From the NCBI RefSeq assembly GCF_013416325.1, contig NZ_JACCGK010000001.1, positions 62,001 to 126,000 of the forward strand: 64,000 bases of DNA, given 5' to 3'. This document shows positions 39,132 through 49,092 of this stretch, piece after piece. Made by a program: the position numbers and the translations under genes. This stretch comes from Vreelandella sedimenti. Lineage in GTDB: Bacteria; Pseudomonadota; Gammaproteobacteria; Pseudomonadales; Halomonadaceae. Every line of letters begins with the position of its first letter. Within the stretch, counting starts at the first letter, position 1. The notes beneath the pieces were generated by a model that saw only the letters and a program-made list of their open reading frames with translations, made no database searches and was not told the DNA's origin.

Positions 39132-42100
39132 AGGGTCGATGCTCCATGGCCAGCAAAAACAGGCCGGCATCCCCGCGCTGCTAGCGCAGGCACGTTTTGG
39201 TGTCGTCGTGCGTCCACCTTACTACCAGTGGAATGATGAGCGTTTTGAGAGTGATCGCTTAGTTGGCGTCGATAGCAGCAGCATTGCCTCACTATCTGGA
39301 TCTATTGAAGTCGTGGTGGAAGGGAATTTTGTGGGGGTGGTTGCCGATAGTTTGGCCTTGGCGACCGATGCTGCTAAACAGCTGAAGGTTGAGTGGCAGG
39401 CCGTTCACCAGACGCCCGAAAAAGCGCCTGAAAGCGATCAAGCGCCCTCTGAATCGCCTCTTGTTAAGCCTGGCCAGTCGTACATGCATTCGAACCATGG
39501 GTATGGCTGGCCGAGTCGCATGCGCTGGGGCAATCACCCCAGCTGGGTAATTGCCGATTGCCGCGACCAACAATTGAGTGTGTGGGGGCAAACCGTCACG
39601 CCAGCAGCGCTTAAGCAGGATCTAAGCCGGTTAACCGCGCTGGATATTAGCCAGATTGAGCTTTACAGCGTTGATGGTAAACACGCATCCAATCAGGCCT
39701 CAGGGTTGGGCCGCCATTGCGGTGACGATGCTGCCCTGGATGCGGCGTTGATGTCGCGGACGGTGGGCGGCCCGGTAGCCGTTTGGCTCGATGCCCGCTA
39801 CGCCAAGGATGTTCAGGCATTGGGCCAAGCGCAGCGAATTACCCTAAACGCGGATATTGCCAGTAGTGGTGAGATAGCCCGTTATCACTATCAGCAGGCC
39901 AATCTCACGGGTGAAGTGGCTGCCGTAGGATTGTTGTTAAGTGGTAGGGCCGCGATAACAACGTCCAGCGCTGAGGCCACCGCCGGCGAGCAAGACACAA
40001 CGCCGTTCTCACCCTATGTATTTCGCGACCAATACCTTGCCGCACGCTCCCAGTCAGACTCGCTCTCCACCAATTCCACCTTGATGGGTATACAGCAGAC
40101 GTTCGCTCGAGAATCTTTTTTAGATGAGGTTGCCCGCGAGAGTGACCAAGACCCTGTCGCGCTGCGACTTCGACATCTTGACGATGCGCGTGGTATTGAG
40201 CTGATTGAGTCCGTTGCTAAACGGGCCGAGTGGCAAAGGGCAGCCAGTCCATCAGCAAACTCTTTACCCCAGGATCTACTGCGCGGGCGGGGCTTTGCCT
40301 ACTCTCAACTGCCCGATCGGAATCAGCGCGTGGAATCGGGAGTGCGCTCTGCCTGGATTGCCGATGTGGAGGTCAATCGTGTTACCGGCGATGTTCAGCT
40401 TACCCGTTTGGTCGTTGGTCAGGACGTCGGCTCTGATGTGGATACTGATCGCCTTCAGCAAACGCTACAGGCCCGGGTCTTGGGTGAAGCGCACCCCCTT
40501 TTGGGGCAGGCGCCTAGCTTCGACGAGTGGGGTGACGGCAGTCGTACGCTGACTAAAAGTGAATATTCAGCAGGATTACCAACCACCGCTTCTTCGCCAA
40601 GCCCTGTTGAGGAAGGTGTTAATCAAACCGCCGGTGAAGACGTATTAACCGGTGCGGAGCTATCACCGGGGGTTGCGGTAATAGCCAATGCGCTTTTTGA
40701 TGCCACCGGCCTGCGTTTTCGCCAACCACCGTTTACCGCCAAGCGCGTGCGCCAGGCACTCGAAGCTTCGTCCACAGAGGAAGCAGGTCTCCCAATTAAA
40801 TTTAAACAGCCGCGATCCCTGAAGCGTCGCTGGTTAGCCGCTGCAGCGTTCACCACCATTGCGGGCACTGCGGCCATGGCATGGCCGTGGAAAGGGGCCA
40901 TTGCGCCTGTCTCTCGGCCAGCCACCAACCTCTATTCCGCCGAGACCATTGAGCGCGGGCGACTCGTTGCGGCTGCAGGCGACTGCGCGGCGTGTCATAC
41001 CACCGAAGGTGGCGTAACCAATGCAGGTGGGCGTGGGTTTGAGACACCTTTCGGGACGCTCTACAGCACGAACATTACGCCGGATGAGGCGACGGGGATT
41101 GGTCAGTGGTCTTACGCAGCCTTCGAGCGCGCCATGCGCCACGGCATTAGCCGTGATGGCAGCCACCTTTATCCCGCGTTTCCCTATACGGCGTTTGCCA
41201 AGGCCAGTGATGCCGATTTACAGGCGCTTTACGCCTACTTAATGGCTCAGACCCCCGTGTCGACTGAAAAAAAAGCCAATGCGCTTACTTTTCCCTTCAG
41301 TGTGCGTAGCTTAATGGCAGGCTGGAATACGCTTTATCACGATGCAACTCCTTTCCAACCTGACCCCATGCAAAGCGAACTGTATAACCGGGGGGCCTAC
41401 CTTGCCGAAGGGTTAGGCCACTGCAGCGCCTGCCATAGTCCCCGCAATGCCATGGGGGCTGAGAAAAGCGGCGAGGCGTATTTTGCCGGTGCCTTTGTAG
41501 ATGGTTGGGAAGCACCACCACTGAATACGCTGTCGCGTGCGCCCATCCCGTGGAGTGAAACATCGCTTTACGACTATCTGCGCCACGGTGAATCTGAACT
41601 TCACGGCGTTGCCTCTGGCCCTATGGCCCCGGTGGTAGCGGGGCTGGCTGAGCTGCCTGAATACGATGTGCGGGCTATTGCTCACTATGTGGCCGCCCAG
41701 ATGCAGGCACCCACGGGGAATAGCGATGCGGCTGTGGCGGACGCTACGCAGCGCGTGACCAGTGCAGCCGTTAGCTCAACAGAAATGGAGGCAGGGGAGC
41801 GGCTCTTCGAGGGCGCCTGTGCGGCGTGCCATGTCGATTCTGGCGTTCCTACCTTTTCAAGGGCGAGCACTAATCTGGCGCTGAATACCAATTTGCACAG
41901 CGATCATCCCGATAACGTTATTCAGTCAATTTTGGGCGGTGTTCATGCCGAACACATTCCTGGTATTGGTAGCATGCCAGGCTTTGCCGACAGCTTTAGT
42001 AATACCCAGGTCGCTGATTTGACGACCTATCTCCGAGCGCGTTTTGCCCCAGAGAAAGCGCCTTGGCAAAAAGTAAAACAACGTATCGAAGATATACGCC

Positions 42101-42135
42101 AGCCTCACCACAACAACACTCACTCTTCTCCCTGA
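39124..42135 (+). CDS. NicB-like fusion: shortened molybdenum-domain remnant + TM + three cytochrome c domains
   Basis: 1003 residues. Residues 1-560 align by eye with the 28422-30746 product from its residue 242 on, so the first 240 residues of a normal molybdenum domain are missing. At the position of the catalytic Glu (GVGES) it has Gly510 (VLTGAEL), although a Glu lies two residues on. A membrane helix (about 568-590) leads to three periplasmic cytochrome c domains with CAACH (621), CSACH (767) and CAACH (899). Likely the membrane-bound electron exit for nicotinate hydroxylase. GGAGG six bases before the ATG. Confidence 0.85.
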   Translation: MSEGSMLHGQQKQAGIPALLAQARFGVVVRPPYYQWNDERFESDRLVGVDSSSIASLSGSIEVVVEGNFVGVVADSLALATDAAKQLKVEWQAVHQTPEKAPESDQAPSESPLVKPGQSYMHSNHGYGWPSRMRWGNHPSWVIADCRDQQLSVWGQTVTPAALKQDLSRLTALDISQIELYSVDGKHASNQASGLGRHCGDDAALDAALMSRTVGGPVAVWLDARYAKDVQALGQAQRITLNADIASSGEIARYHYQQANLTGEVAAVGLLLSGRAAITTSSAEATAGEQDTTPFSPYVFRDQYLAARSQSDSLSTNSTLMGIQQTFARESFLDEVARESDQDPVALRLRHLDDARGIELIESVAKRAEWQRAASPSANSLPQDLLRGRGFAYSQLPDRNQRVESGVRSAWIADVEVNRVTGDVQLTRLVVGQDVGSDVDTDRLQQTLQARVLGEAHPLLGQAPSFDEWGDGSRTLTKSEYSAGLPTTASSPSPVEEGVNQTAGEDVLTGAELSPGVAVIANALFDATGLRFRQPPFTAKRVRQALEASSTEEAGLPIKFKQPRSLKRRWLAAAAFTTIAGTAAMAWPWKGAIAPVSRPATNLYSAETIERGRLVAAAGDCAACHTTEGGVTNAGGRGFETPFGTLYSTNITPDEATGIGQWSYAAFERAMRHGISRDGSHLYPAFPYTAFAKASDADLQALYAYLMAQTPVSTEKKANALTFPFSVRSLMAGWNTLYHDATPFQPDPMQSELYNRGAYLAEGLGHCSACHSPRNAMGAEKSGEAYFAGAFVDGWEAPPLNTLSRAPIPWSETSLYDYLRHGESELHGVASGPMAPVVAGLAELPEYDVRAIAHYVAAQMQAPTGNSDAAVADATQRVTSAAVSSTEMEAGERLFEGACAACHVDSGVPTFSRASTNLALNTNLHSDHPDNVIQSILGGVHAEHIPGIGSMPGFADSFSNTQVADLTTYLRARFAPEKAPWQKVKQRIEDIRQPHHNNTHSSP

Positions 42136-42156
42136 CGTAATAAAACGAGGTGGATT

Positions 42157-42345
42157 ATGAAACGCAGTAAATGGATATGGCTAGTATGGGCAGTGGTCCT
42201 GCTGAGCTACCTGATGCCTTACACCCTCTTGAGCGGGGTCGCGCTCTGGTACGGCAGCTTCCTGTTTTGGATGTTGGCAGGGCTGGTCATCATTGCGCTG
42301 AATGTGTTTATCACTAAGGATTTTGAGGAGCACAGCAATGACTGA
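42157..42345 (+). CDS. Small two-TM protein, DUF3311-like, partner of the SSS transporter
   Basis: 62 residues, two membrane helices (WLVWAVVLLSYLMPYTLLSG and FLFWMLAGLVIIALNVFI) and an acidic tail. Small proteins of this kind often precede sodium:solute symporters. Its end overlaps the symporter start by eight bases, implying coupled synthesis. Function unknown. Confidence 0.75.
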   Translation: MKRSKWIWLVWAVVLLSYLMPYTLLSGVALWYGSFLFWMLAGLVIIALNVFITKDFEEHSND

Positions 42346-43846
42346 ATCACTCATCTGGTGGTCCATCGCCATCTACTTATTGATCGCCATAGGCATTGCG
42401 ATTATGTCTCGCCAAGGCCCTTCCGAAAGTATGTCGGGATACTTTCTGGGTAACCGACAAATGAACGGCTTTGTCTCGGCGCTGAGCTACAGTGCCACGA
42501 CGTATAGCGCATTTATGATGGTGGGCTTGGCAGGTCTTACCTATGCCGGCGGCGTTGGCGCGCTAGGCTTTGAAATCATCTATTTCGCCGGTGTCTCTCT
42601 GGTGGCTGTTTTCGGTCCAAAATTTTGGGCAGTCGGCAAGAAGTTCGGCTATGTGACGCCCAGCGAGATGCTGGGCCACCGCTACAACAGCAAACATGTG
42701 GCCATGGCTGTCTCGATTGCCAGTTGTATCTTCCTGATTCCCTACTCGGCCGTTCAGCTCGCGGGTGTTGGTTACCTGTTGCAGGGGATTACTGATGGCG
42801 CGATTACCTTTACTACCGGGGTGGTGCTGGCCACTGTCATCGCCATCTTCTTCTCCTATATCGCGGGTATTCGTTCGGTGATGTGGACCGACTCGCTCCA
42901 GGCCATCATGATGATTGTCGCCTCAACCCTGGTGGCCTTCCTGGTGATCCAGGGCTTGGGTGGTTTCGGCGCACTATTCGATACGCTGGCAACGGAACAT
43001 CCGCAGTCACTCACGGTGCCCGGCCCTGGCCTGTTCAGCTTTGTCACTTTCCTGGGGCTCACCATTCCCTGGTTCTTCTTTAGCATCTCCAACCCACAGG
43101 TCAGTCAACGTCTGTTTATGCCCTCCTCGCTGCGCTCCATGCGCCACATGCTGATTGGCTTCCTGGTGTTTGGTTTTATCTACACCATGGTCTCTGTGCT
43201 GTGGGGCTTCTCTGCCTTAGCCGCTTTCCCAAGTCTTGCAAGTGCAGATTTAGCCACGCCCACGCTGCTGGCCTCGGAGTTTGTTCCGCCAGTATTGGGG
43301 GTGATCGTGATGATCGGCATCATGGCGGCCGCGGTCTCTACTATCGATTCGATCATGCTGACCCTGGCGTCCATGGTTTCCCGAGACGTCTATGCGAACG
43401 TTAAACCGAACGTCAGTGAAAAGCGCCAACTGCTGGTGGGCAAGTTCGTGGTGCCGGTGATTGCACTGATGGCGCTGGCCTTTGCCGAGCTGCAGCTTGA
43501 CCTTATTGCGGTGCTGTCGGTGGCTGCTTCCTCTGGTCTGGTAGCCATGGTGCCCGCCCTTATCGGTGCCTTCTATTGGAAGCGCGGTACTGGCGTCGGT
43601 GCACTGGTAAGCGTGGTGGGCACCAGCGCCTTTGTACTGCTGATGTATGCCACTGGCAATTCACTGCTGGGCCTGCCCGCTGGCGTTTGGGGCATTGTGG
43701 TCGCTAGTGTGCTGTTTGTTGGCGTTAGCCTTATGACCAAGCCTCATCAAGCCTCTTCGGACGCCTTCTTTACCGCCATCGCGGAAGAGCTGGGTAAAAA
43801 GCGCCGTACTACCTCCGATCAAGCGACGAAGGCGGCGGCTGCCTAA
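42338..43846 (+). CDS. Sodium:solute symporter family transporter
   Basis: 502 residues from MTESLIWWSI, about 13 membrane helices, LeuT-like SSS fold (SATTYSAFMMVGLAG in the first core helix; a Met-rich ASMVSRDVYANVKPN loop). Sodium-driven import of an organic solute. Position between nicB and nicX makes nicotinate the likely substrate, which would matter if the TTT system is broken (inference). GAGGAG seven bases before the ATG; an upstream start at 42302 is rejected. Confidence 0.88.
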   Translation: MTESLIWWSIAIYLLIAIGIAIMSRQGPSESMSGYFLGNRQMNGFVSALSYSATTYSAFMMVGLAGLTYAGGVGALGFEIIYFAGVSLVAVFGPKFWAVGKKFGYVTPSEMLGHRYNSKHVAMAVSIASCIFLIPYSAVQLAGVGYLLQGITDGAITFTTGVVLATVIAIFFSYIAGIRSVMWTDSLQAIMMIVASTLVAFLVIQGLGGFGALFDTLATEHPQSLTVPGPGLFSFVTFLGLTIPWFFFSISNPQVSQRLFMPSSLRSMRHMLIGFLVFGFIYTMVSVLWGFSALAAFPSLASADLATPTLLASEFVPPVLGVIVMIGIMAAAVSTIDSIMLTLASMVSRDVYANVKPNVSEKRQLLVGKFVVPVIALMALAFAELQLDLIAVLSVAASSGLVAMVPALIGAFYWKRGTGVGALVSVVGTSAFVLLMYATGNSLLGLPAGVWGIVVASVLFVGVSLMTKPHQASSDAFFTAIAEELGKKRRTTSDQATKAAAA

Positions 43847-43975
43847 TTGATGTTCAGCTTTGAACCGATAAAACCATAGAGCGCTTGGTGTGCCCAAAGG
43901 CGAGCACGAGCGCTCTCAGCTAACACTTCCCGGTACGCTATAGCTGTGCTTTCGCCTGGGAAGTTAGGAGACTTT

Positions 43976-45007
43976 ATGGATCACGCAAGCTTTGCCGAAA
44001 TTTGCCTCCATCAGCTAAAAATGTCCGGCGTACATGAAGGCGAGAAACTCGTCGTACTGACTCAGGGCAGCGAACGCCTTGATTATGCGGATGCCTTTAT
44101 GGCGGCGGGGCAGCGTTTAGGTGCCAATATGTATCACATGCGGTTACCCGCGCCGTTACCTACAGGTGGCTGGGCCGTGGGAACAACGGGGCTTGCTAGC
44201 ATGCCCGATGCGGTGGAAGCGCTTAAAAACTGCGACATGTTGATCGATTGTATTTTCCTGCTGTTCTCTCCCGAACAAATGGCGATCCAAGCCGCGGGCA
44301 CGCGCATATTGACGGCGGTTGAACCGCCAGAACTGCTGGCCAGAATGTTGCCCACCAAGGAGCTAAGGGAAAAGGTCGAACTGGCCGCCGCGCTGCTGGA
44401 AAAAGCCAAAGTGATGCGCATCACCTCGCCCAATGGCACTGATGTTACCTACCAACTGAATACTTATGAGACGGTTGCTGAATATGCCTGTACCGACGAA
44501 CCGGGGCGTTGGGATCACTGGCCCTCTGGCTTTGTGTTCACCGGCGGTGATGACGATGGCGTTGATGGCACCATTGTGGTGGCGCCGGGCGATATTCTGC
44601 TACCTCAGAACATGTATGTCAGAGAGCCCATTACCTATACCATTGAAAAGGGCTGGATTACCGATATACGCGGTGGGCTCGATGCGGAGCTAGTGAAATC
44701 CTATATGGATAGCTTTAACGACCCGCGCGGTATGGGCATGAGCCATGTGGGCTGGGGCATGAACCCTAATGCCAAATGGCATCGCATGGTGCCGGGAGAG
44801 TTCCCAGGCGGGATGGGGATGGAGCCGCGCAGCTTTTATGGCAACGTAATGTTCTCCACCGGCCCTAACAGCGAACTGGGCGGGACTAACGATACCGCCT
44901 GTCATCTGGATATTCCCATGCGCAACTGCTCGCTCTTCCTGGACGATGAGCCCATCGTCATTGATGGCGATATCGTCGTTAAAGAGCTGCAAATGGACAA
45001 AAATTAA
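43976..45007 (+). CDS. nicX: 2,5-Dihydroxypyridine 5,6-dioxygenase
   Basis: 343 residues from MDHASFAEIC. Iron-dependent ring-cleaving enzyme with a fold related to M29 aminopeptidases. It opens 2,5-dihydroxypyridine with O2 to N-formylmaleamate. Candidate metal ligands are in the C-terminal part (MSHVGWGMNP, NDTACHLDIPM). Length fits the Pseudomonas protein (about 350). GGAG five bases before the ATG; an in-frame start at 43946 lacks this. Last gene of nicA-nicB'-SSS-nicX, with a terminator at 45142. Confidence 0.92.
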   Translation: MDHASFAEICLHQLKMSGVHEGEKLVVLTQGSERLDYADAFMAAGQRLGANMYHMRLPAPLPTGGWAVGTTGLASMPDAVEALKNCDMLIDCIFLLFSPEQMAIQAAGTRILTAVEPPELLARMLPTKELREKVELAAALLEKAKVMRITSPNGTDVTYQLNTYETVAEYACTDEPGRWDHWPSGFVFTGGDDDGVDGTIVVAPGDILLPQNMYVREPITYTIEKGWITDIRGGLDAELVKSYMDSFNDPRGMGMSHVGWGMNPNAKWHRMVPGEFPGGMGMEPRSFYGNVMFSTGPNSELGGTNDTACHLDIPMRNCSLFLDDEPIVIDGDIVVKELQMDKN

Positions 45008-45141
45008 ATCTTTGATAGCCATGATATTTATGAAAGTCCCTGCTTAGGAGCTTTTAGGCTGCTAACAAAGTCAAAGTGTATTTTTGAGAACTGATCCAGC
45101 ATCTAATAACTACTAAAATAGGGCGATTTTTTACAATCTGA

Positions 45142-45164
45142 GGCACCCAAATCGGGTGCCTTTT
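45142..45164 (+). terminator. Intrinsic terminator after nicX
   Basis: GGCACCC-AAATC-GGGTGCC stem-loop followed by TTTT, 135 bases after the nicX stop. The remainder of the gap to 45278 contains only a short chemoreceptor-tail-like frame. Confidence 0.8.
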
Positions 45165-45278
45165 GCGTTTCTGGGTGGGAGGAGGGGTTAGAGCATTTCC
45201 CACTCTGCCGTTTCCAGCTCGCTGCTCGTGACGGAAGAGCATCCATTAATGAAGCTTGCGCTATCGAGTTGGACAGGC

Positions 45279-46196
45279 TCATTGGGTAGAAGCACCCTCA
45301 ATGTCGGTAATGGCTTGGCGGATTTGCTCCAGGATCACCGTTGTGGCCATCGGTAGTGGACGGTCAGCGGCGACGCACAGCGATAGGTGTGACCTGACTT
45401 GGCGATGGTCAGTCAGTACGTTAAAGGCGAGTTCCTGTTGTTCGACTTCTCGGGCAATGTCCAGACGCGTTAAAAACGCAACGCCCAACCCTGATCGTGC
45501 TAAGGACTTGATGGACAGAATGCGGTTGCAATGTGCCAGGGTGGAAAATTGTAGATCGGTCGTGTCCAGCAGCCTTTGCAGTGTGGAACCAGCAAACATC
45601 TCGGTATCCGGCCGAATCAGCGGGAAGGGGGTGCAGTCTCGCAGTTTAAGAGATGGCTTTTGAGCGAGCGGATGGCTTGGCGCAACAACTGCGCCAAAGG
45701 AGAGGTTAACTTTTTCAACAAATCTTACTTTCCGTGTGGGTGGTGCGTTCATGCAAATTCCAATATCTGCCTCACCCGTTACAACCTGTTCCAGGATATT
45801 AGCGGTGACCCCCGTGCTAATGACGAAGCGCACCCTCGGAAAGCGTTTACCAAAGCGATGCAGGACTTCTGGAAGAACCCGGTCAGTCATCGACTCGATG
45901 GTTGCGATACGGATTTCTGCACTGCCCGCCCCTCTGATGTCCCCCAGGTAGCCCACCAATTGACGCTCATCGCGCTGCCACTGGCGCACCTGATAGAGAA
46001 TGATTTCACCCGCGGGAGAGAGTCTCATGCCGCGTGGCATGCGTTCGAAAAGGGGTACCCCCAGCTCATCTTCCAACTTCAGGATCTGCCGGTTGACGGC
46101 TGAAGCAGCGACATGCAAGTGGTCAGCCGCCTTGCGTAATGACCCGTGACGAGCCACCTCTTCGAAATAGCGTAAAGACAACAGAATTAATGACAT
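45279..46196 (-). CDS. LysR family regulator of the ABC-amidohydrolase operon
   Basis: 305 residues from MSLILLSLRYF. LysR helix-turn-helix (LHVAASAVNRQILKLEDE) and effector domain (GIRGAGSAEIRIATIES-like start of the sensing region). Divergent from the ABC importer operon with about 320 bases between them, so probably its regulator. A TTG at 46223 could extend it by nine residues. The intergenic stretch 46197-46517 shows no gene and no motif I can assign. Confidence 0.86.
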   Translation of the reverse strand: MSLILLSLRYFEEVARHGSLRKAADHLHVAASAVNRQILKLEDELGVPLFERMPRGMRLSPAGEIILYQVRQWQRDERQLVGYLGDIRGAGSAEIRIATIESMTDRVLPEVLHRFGKRFPRVRFVISTGVTANILEQVVTGEADIGICMNAPPTRKVRFVEKVNLSFGAVVAPSHPLAQKPSLKLRDCTPFPLIRPDTEMFAGSTLQRLLDTTDLQFSTLAHCNRILSIKSLARSGLGVAFLTRLDIAREVEQQELAFNVLTDHRQVRSHLSLCVAADRPLPMATTVILEQIRQAITDIEGASTQ

Positions 46197-46517
46197 CTGT
46201 GATGGCCCCGTATGGCTGGTCAAACATATAGGCGTTTAACTGTAGCATTTTTAGCAACAGTAGTATCGAAAATTGGTTATAGACCAGTACGGTAGGAGGT
46301 GCATAAGATAAGGCCATTGCTTGTGACGTCGCTTTACAGGGGAAGTGTAGGTCACGGATATGAGGGCAATGTAACTGGATCATTCTCAAGGGTAATGACT
46401 GATGAAAGGTAAAAGGTTGACGTCCATTCTGACCGTCGAGGCTATGTCAAGTGAGTGCATCTCGGCGCAACACATTGGAATAAATAAAATAAAGGCTTGG
46501 CCAATGAGGAGCTTATG

Positions 46518-47294
46518 ATGGCTCAGTCACCTCACTTCTTTTGGCGGGTTGCGCGACAGTCGGGGGCCGTTGTCTCGATCCTGTTTGTCCTTCTGGTCTG
46601 GACGCTCTTCTCAGCGCTGAACATTATGCCGCAGGCGATTCTGCCTTCGCCCGCCTCCGTCTGGTCCGCGACAGTCGAGATGGCCGAGAACGGTACACTT
46701 GGCCGCGACCTCACGGTATCGCTGTCACGGGCGACGATAGGATTTTCGATTGGCACCAGCCTTGGCGTGCTAGTCGGGCTGCTGACTGGTCGTATGGCAC
46801 TGATGCAGGTGCTACTAGCTCCGGCGCTAACACTGCTACGCCCGATCCCCGCTATTGCTTTGGTTCCATTGGCCATTGTTTGGTTCGGCATCGGTGAAGG
46901 CTCAAAGTATTTCGTTATCAGCTATACCGTGTTCTTGACCGTCTGGTTCAACACCCATCATGGGATGCAGTATGTTCCCGACATCTATCTGCGCGCGTCG
47001 CGTTCACTTGGTGTGTCGCGGGCACGCGAATTCCTAACCGTGATTATTCCTGCCGCTGCGCCTTATATCCTTGCCGGCATTCGACTGGGCGTCGCTTTGG
47101 CCTTTCTCAGTCTTGTCGCGGCAGAACTTTCGGGGGCCTCGTCGGGGATCGGCTATCGCTTGCAAGAGGCACGGCAATATATCCGCACCGACCGTATGTT
47201 CTCGCTTCTTATCATTCTAGGCATTCTAGGTGCGGTGGCGGATGTGATCGTCCAGCGCATCGGCCAACGCCTGGTCCACTGGCAGCAGGGGTGA
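46518..47294 (+). CDS. ABC importer permease, nitrate/taurine/sulfonate family
   Basis: 258 residues with six membrane helices and the permease EAA-type loop ([20 protein letters not shown]). Belongs to the SsuC/TauC/NrtB family. GAGGAG six bases before this ATG decides among several close starts. Works with the ATPase and binding protein that follow. Codon choice in this operon looks more like an alphaproteobacterial gene set than the flanks, an impression only. Confidence 0.9.
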   Translation: MAQSPHFFWRVARQSGAVVSILFVLLVWTLFSALNIMPQAILPSPASVWSATVEMAENGTLGRDLTVSLSRATIGFSIGTSLGVLVGLLTGRMALMQVLLAPALTLLRPIPAIALVPLAIVWFGIGEGSKYFVISYTVFLTVWFNTHHGMQYVPDIYLRASRSLGVSRAREFLTVIIPAAAPYILAGIRLGVALAFLSLVAAELSGASSGIGYRLQEARQYIRTDRMFSLLIILGILGAVADVIVQRIGQRLVHWQQG

Positions 47295-47299
47295 TCGCC

Positions 47300-48073
47300 A
47301 TGACAAAGCAAGTAACCCAGGGCCATGTCTGTATAGACGATCTGTCCATCACCTTTGACGTACGTGGCGGCTCGATGGTCGCGTTGGCGCCAACCTCGCT
47401 GGAATTGTCGCCGGGCAGCTTTACCGCGCTGATTGGTCCGTCGGGATGCGGCAAGTCGACGTTGATGAATGCGGTTGCGGGCTTCGTGCCTGCCACCACC
47501 GGGCGTATTACCATTGACGGTGCGCCGATCAACGGCCCCTCGGATAAGGTCGGCGTAATCTTTCAGCAGTATGCGCTATTTCCCTGGTTCACTGCGCTCG
47601 ATAACGTGCGGTTCGGGCTGAAGCGGCTGAAACTGTCGAAATCTGAGGAGCTCGACCGTGCCCGCGCCGCCATCGCCGAGGTGGGACTGGAGGAACATGC
47701 CCAAAAGTACCCACAGGAGCTTTCCGGTGGGATGAAACAACGCGTCGCCATTGCCCGTACCTTCGCCTTCGGGCCGCAGGTCATGCTGATGGATGAACCC
47801 TTTGGAGCATTGGATGCGCAGACCCGGCTGGTGATGCACGACCTGCTGCTGAGAATCTGGGAAAAACACAAGGCAACAGTGCTGTTCGTTACCCATGATG
47901 TGGACGAGGCGCTGATTCTGACTGATGACATCCAACTAATGTCTTCGGGGCCGGGGAGGATCATCAAGCACTATCCGTTGGCCGAACCGCGCCCGCGCAA
48001 GCTCAACCGCGACAATGTTCATCTGCTGGAAACCCGCGATGAGATCATCGCGCTTCTACATCAATCCCACTAA
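47300..48073 (+). CDS. ABC importer ATPase, nitrate/taurine/sulfonate family
   Basis: 257 residues. Walker [10 protein letters not shown], signature [13 protein letters not shown], Walker [12 protein letters not shown], switch His in VTHDVDEA. Powers the permease encoded six bases upstream. A GTG at 47291 is an alternative start overlapping the permease stop. Confidence 0.92.
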   Translation: MTKQVTQGHVCIDDLSITFDVRGGSMVALAPTSLELSPGSFTALIGPSGCGKSTLMNAVAGFVPATTGRITIDGAPINGPSDKVGVIFQQYALFPWFTALDNVRFGLKRLKLSKSEELDRARAAIAEVGLEEHAQKYPQELSGGMKQRVAIARTFAFGPQVMLMDEPFGALDAQTRLVMHDLLLRIWEKHKATVLFVTHDVDEALILTDDIQLMSSGPGRIIKHYPLAEPRPRKLNRDNVHLLETRDEIIALLHQSH

Positions 48074-48085
48074 ATGAGGTTCACC

Positions 48086-49042
48086 ATGCGCTTTCTGAAA
48101 CCTGTTGCCGCCGCCGCTGCATTCCTGATCCCGCTGCCGGTCATGGCGCAAGATATCGTTTTCGGCTGGAATCCCAACCCCTCAACCCCCCAGGTTGATG
48201 TTGCAATGGTCAACGGCTATTTCGAGGATGCCGGTCTCGATGTGAAAATTGTCCCCTTCGTTTCCGGGCGTGAGGCTTTCGAGGCACTGCTGGGTGGGCA
48301 GGTGGATGTAGCTTTCATGGCCGAATTTCCTGCTGCTACCGGCATTCTGACCAATCAGCCTTTTGCTATTGTCGCCGATCTGACCCGTTATCAGGGCATG
48401 CGCATCATCACCAAAAATGAGCCGCTGGACTCGGCCTCCGACCTGGGAGGTAAACGGATCGGTACGTCCATTGGCACCAATACCGACTTTTACTTATCGA
48501 ACGTACTGGCATCCGAGGGTGTCGAGGCTGAGATTGTTAATGCGGCGGCCTCTGACTTGGTAGCGGCACTAGCACGCGGCGATGTGGATGTCATCGTGCC
48601 TTTCCCCACCTATTACGGCCCCGCCGCTGAGACGCTTGGTGATAGCTATCAGGAGTGGCGAGCCCCCGGATACCAAACCCACTATGTTTTGGCTGTAAAC
48701 GCCGACATGAGTGAGGAAAAATCCGCTGCCATGGAGGATTTCCTCGGCGCCCTGGTTCGAGCGAATGCTGAGGTCGCGGCTGACCCTGAGGCGGCAATGG
48801 ATGCTACTGCCGCTGCCATGCAGGGAATCGTTGCGCCAGAGGTGCTATCCGATCTGTGGGCCGACAGCGTTTTTGATTTGCAGTTGGGCTCCGACCTAGC
48901 TGAGCTCCTGCATAGCGAGACCGAATGGATCCTATCGCAAGGAGTGATTCGAGGGGAGGTGCCGACGCTTGAGACGGTCGAATCCTTCTTTGATCCTGCG
49001 CCCCTTAGTGAGGTAGCACCTGAGGCGGTCGATCTTGATTAA
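48086..49042 (+). CDS. ABC importer substrate-binding protein, TauA/SsuA-like
   Basis: 318 residues. Signal peptide MRFLKPVAAAAAFLIPLPVMA, then an NMT1/SsuA-type periplasmic binding fold (NGYFEDAGLDVKIVPFVSGR, GGQVDVAFMAEFPA, GGKRIGTSIGTNTDFYL). Ligand unknown; the family binds sulfonates, nitrate, pyrimidines and aromatic acids. GAGG before the ATG. Downstream amidohydrolase and exporter suggest an N- or S-containing organic compound. Confidence 0.88.
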   Translation: MRFLKPVAAAAAFLIPLPVMAQDIVFGWNPNPSTPQVDVAMVNGYFEDAGLDVKIVPFVSGREAFEALLGGQVDVAFMAEFPAATGILTNQPFAIVADLTRYQGMRIITKNEPLDSASDLGGKRIGTSIGTNTDFYLSNVLASEGVEAEIVNAAASDLVAALARGDVDVIVPFPTYYGPAAETLGDSYQEWRAPGYQTHYVLAVNADMSEEKSAAMEDFLGALVRANAEVAADPEAAMDATAAAMQGIVAPEVLSDLWADSVFDLQLGSDLAELLHSETEWILSQGVIRGEVPTLETVESFFDPAPLSEVAPEAVDLD

Positions 49043-49092
49043 CGTATGCCCTCTGCCCATCACGCCGCCTGCCGAATATTGCTGGAGCCCTT

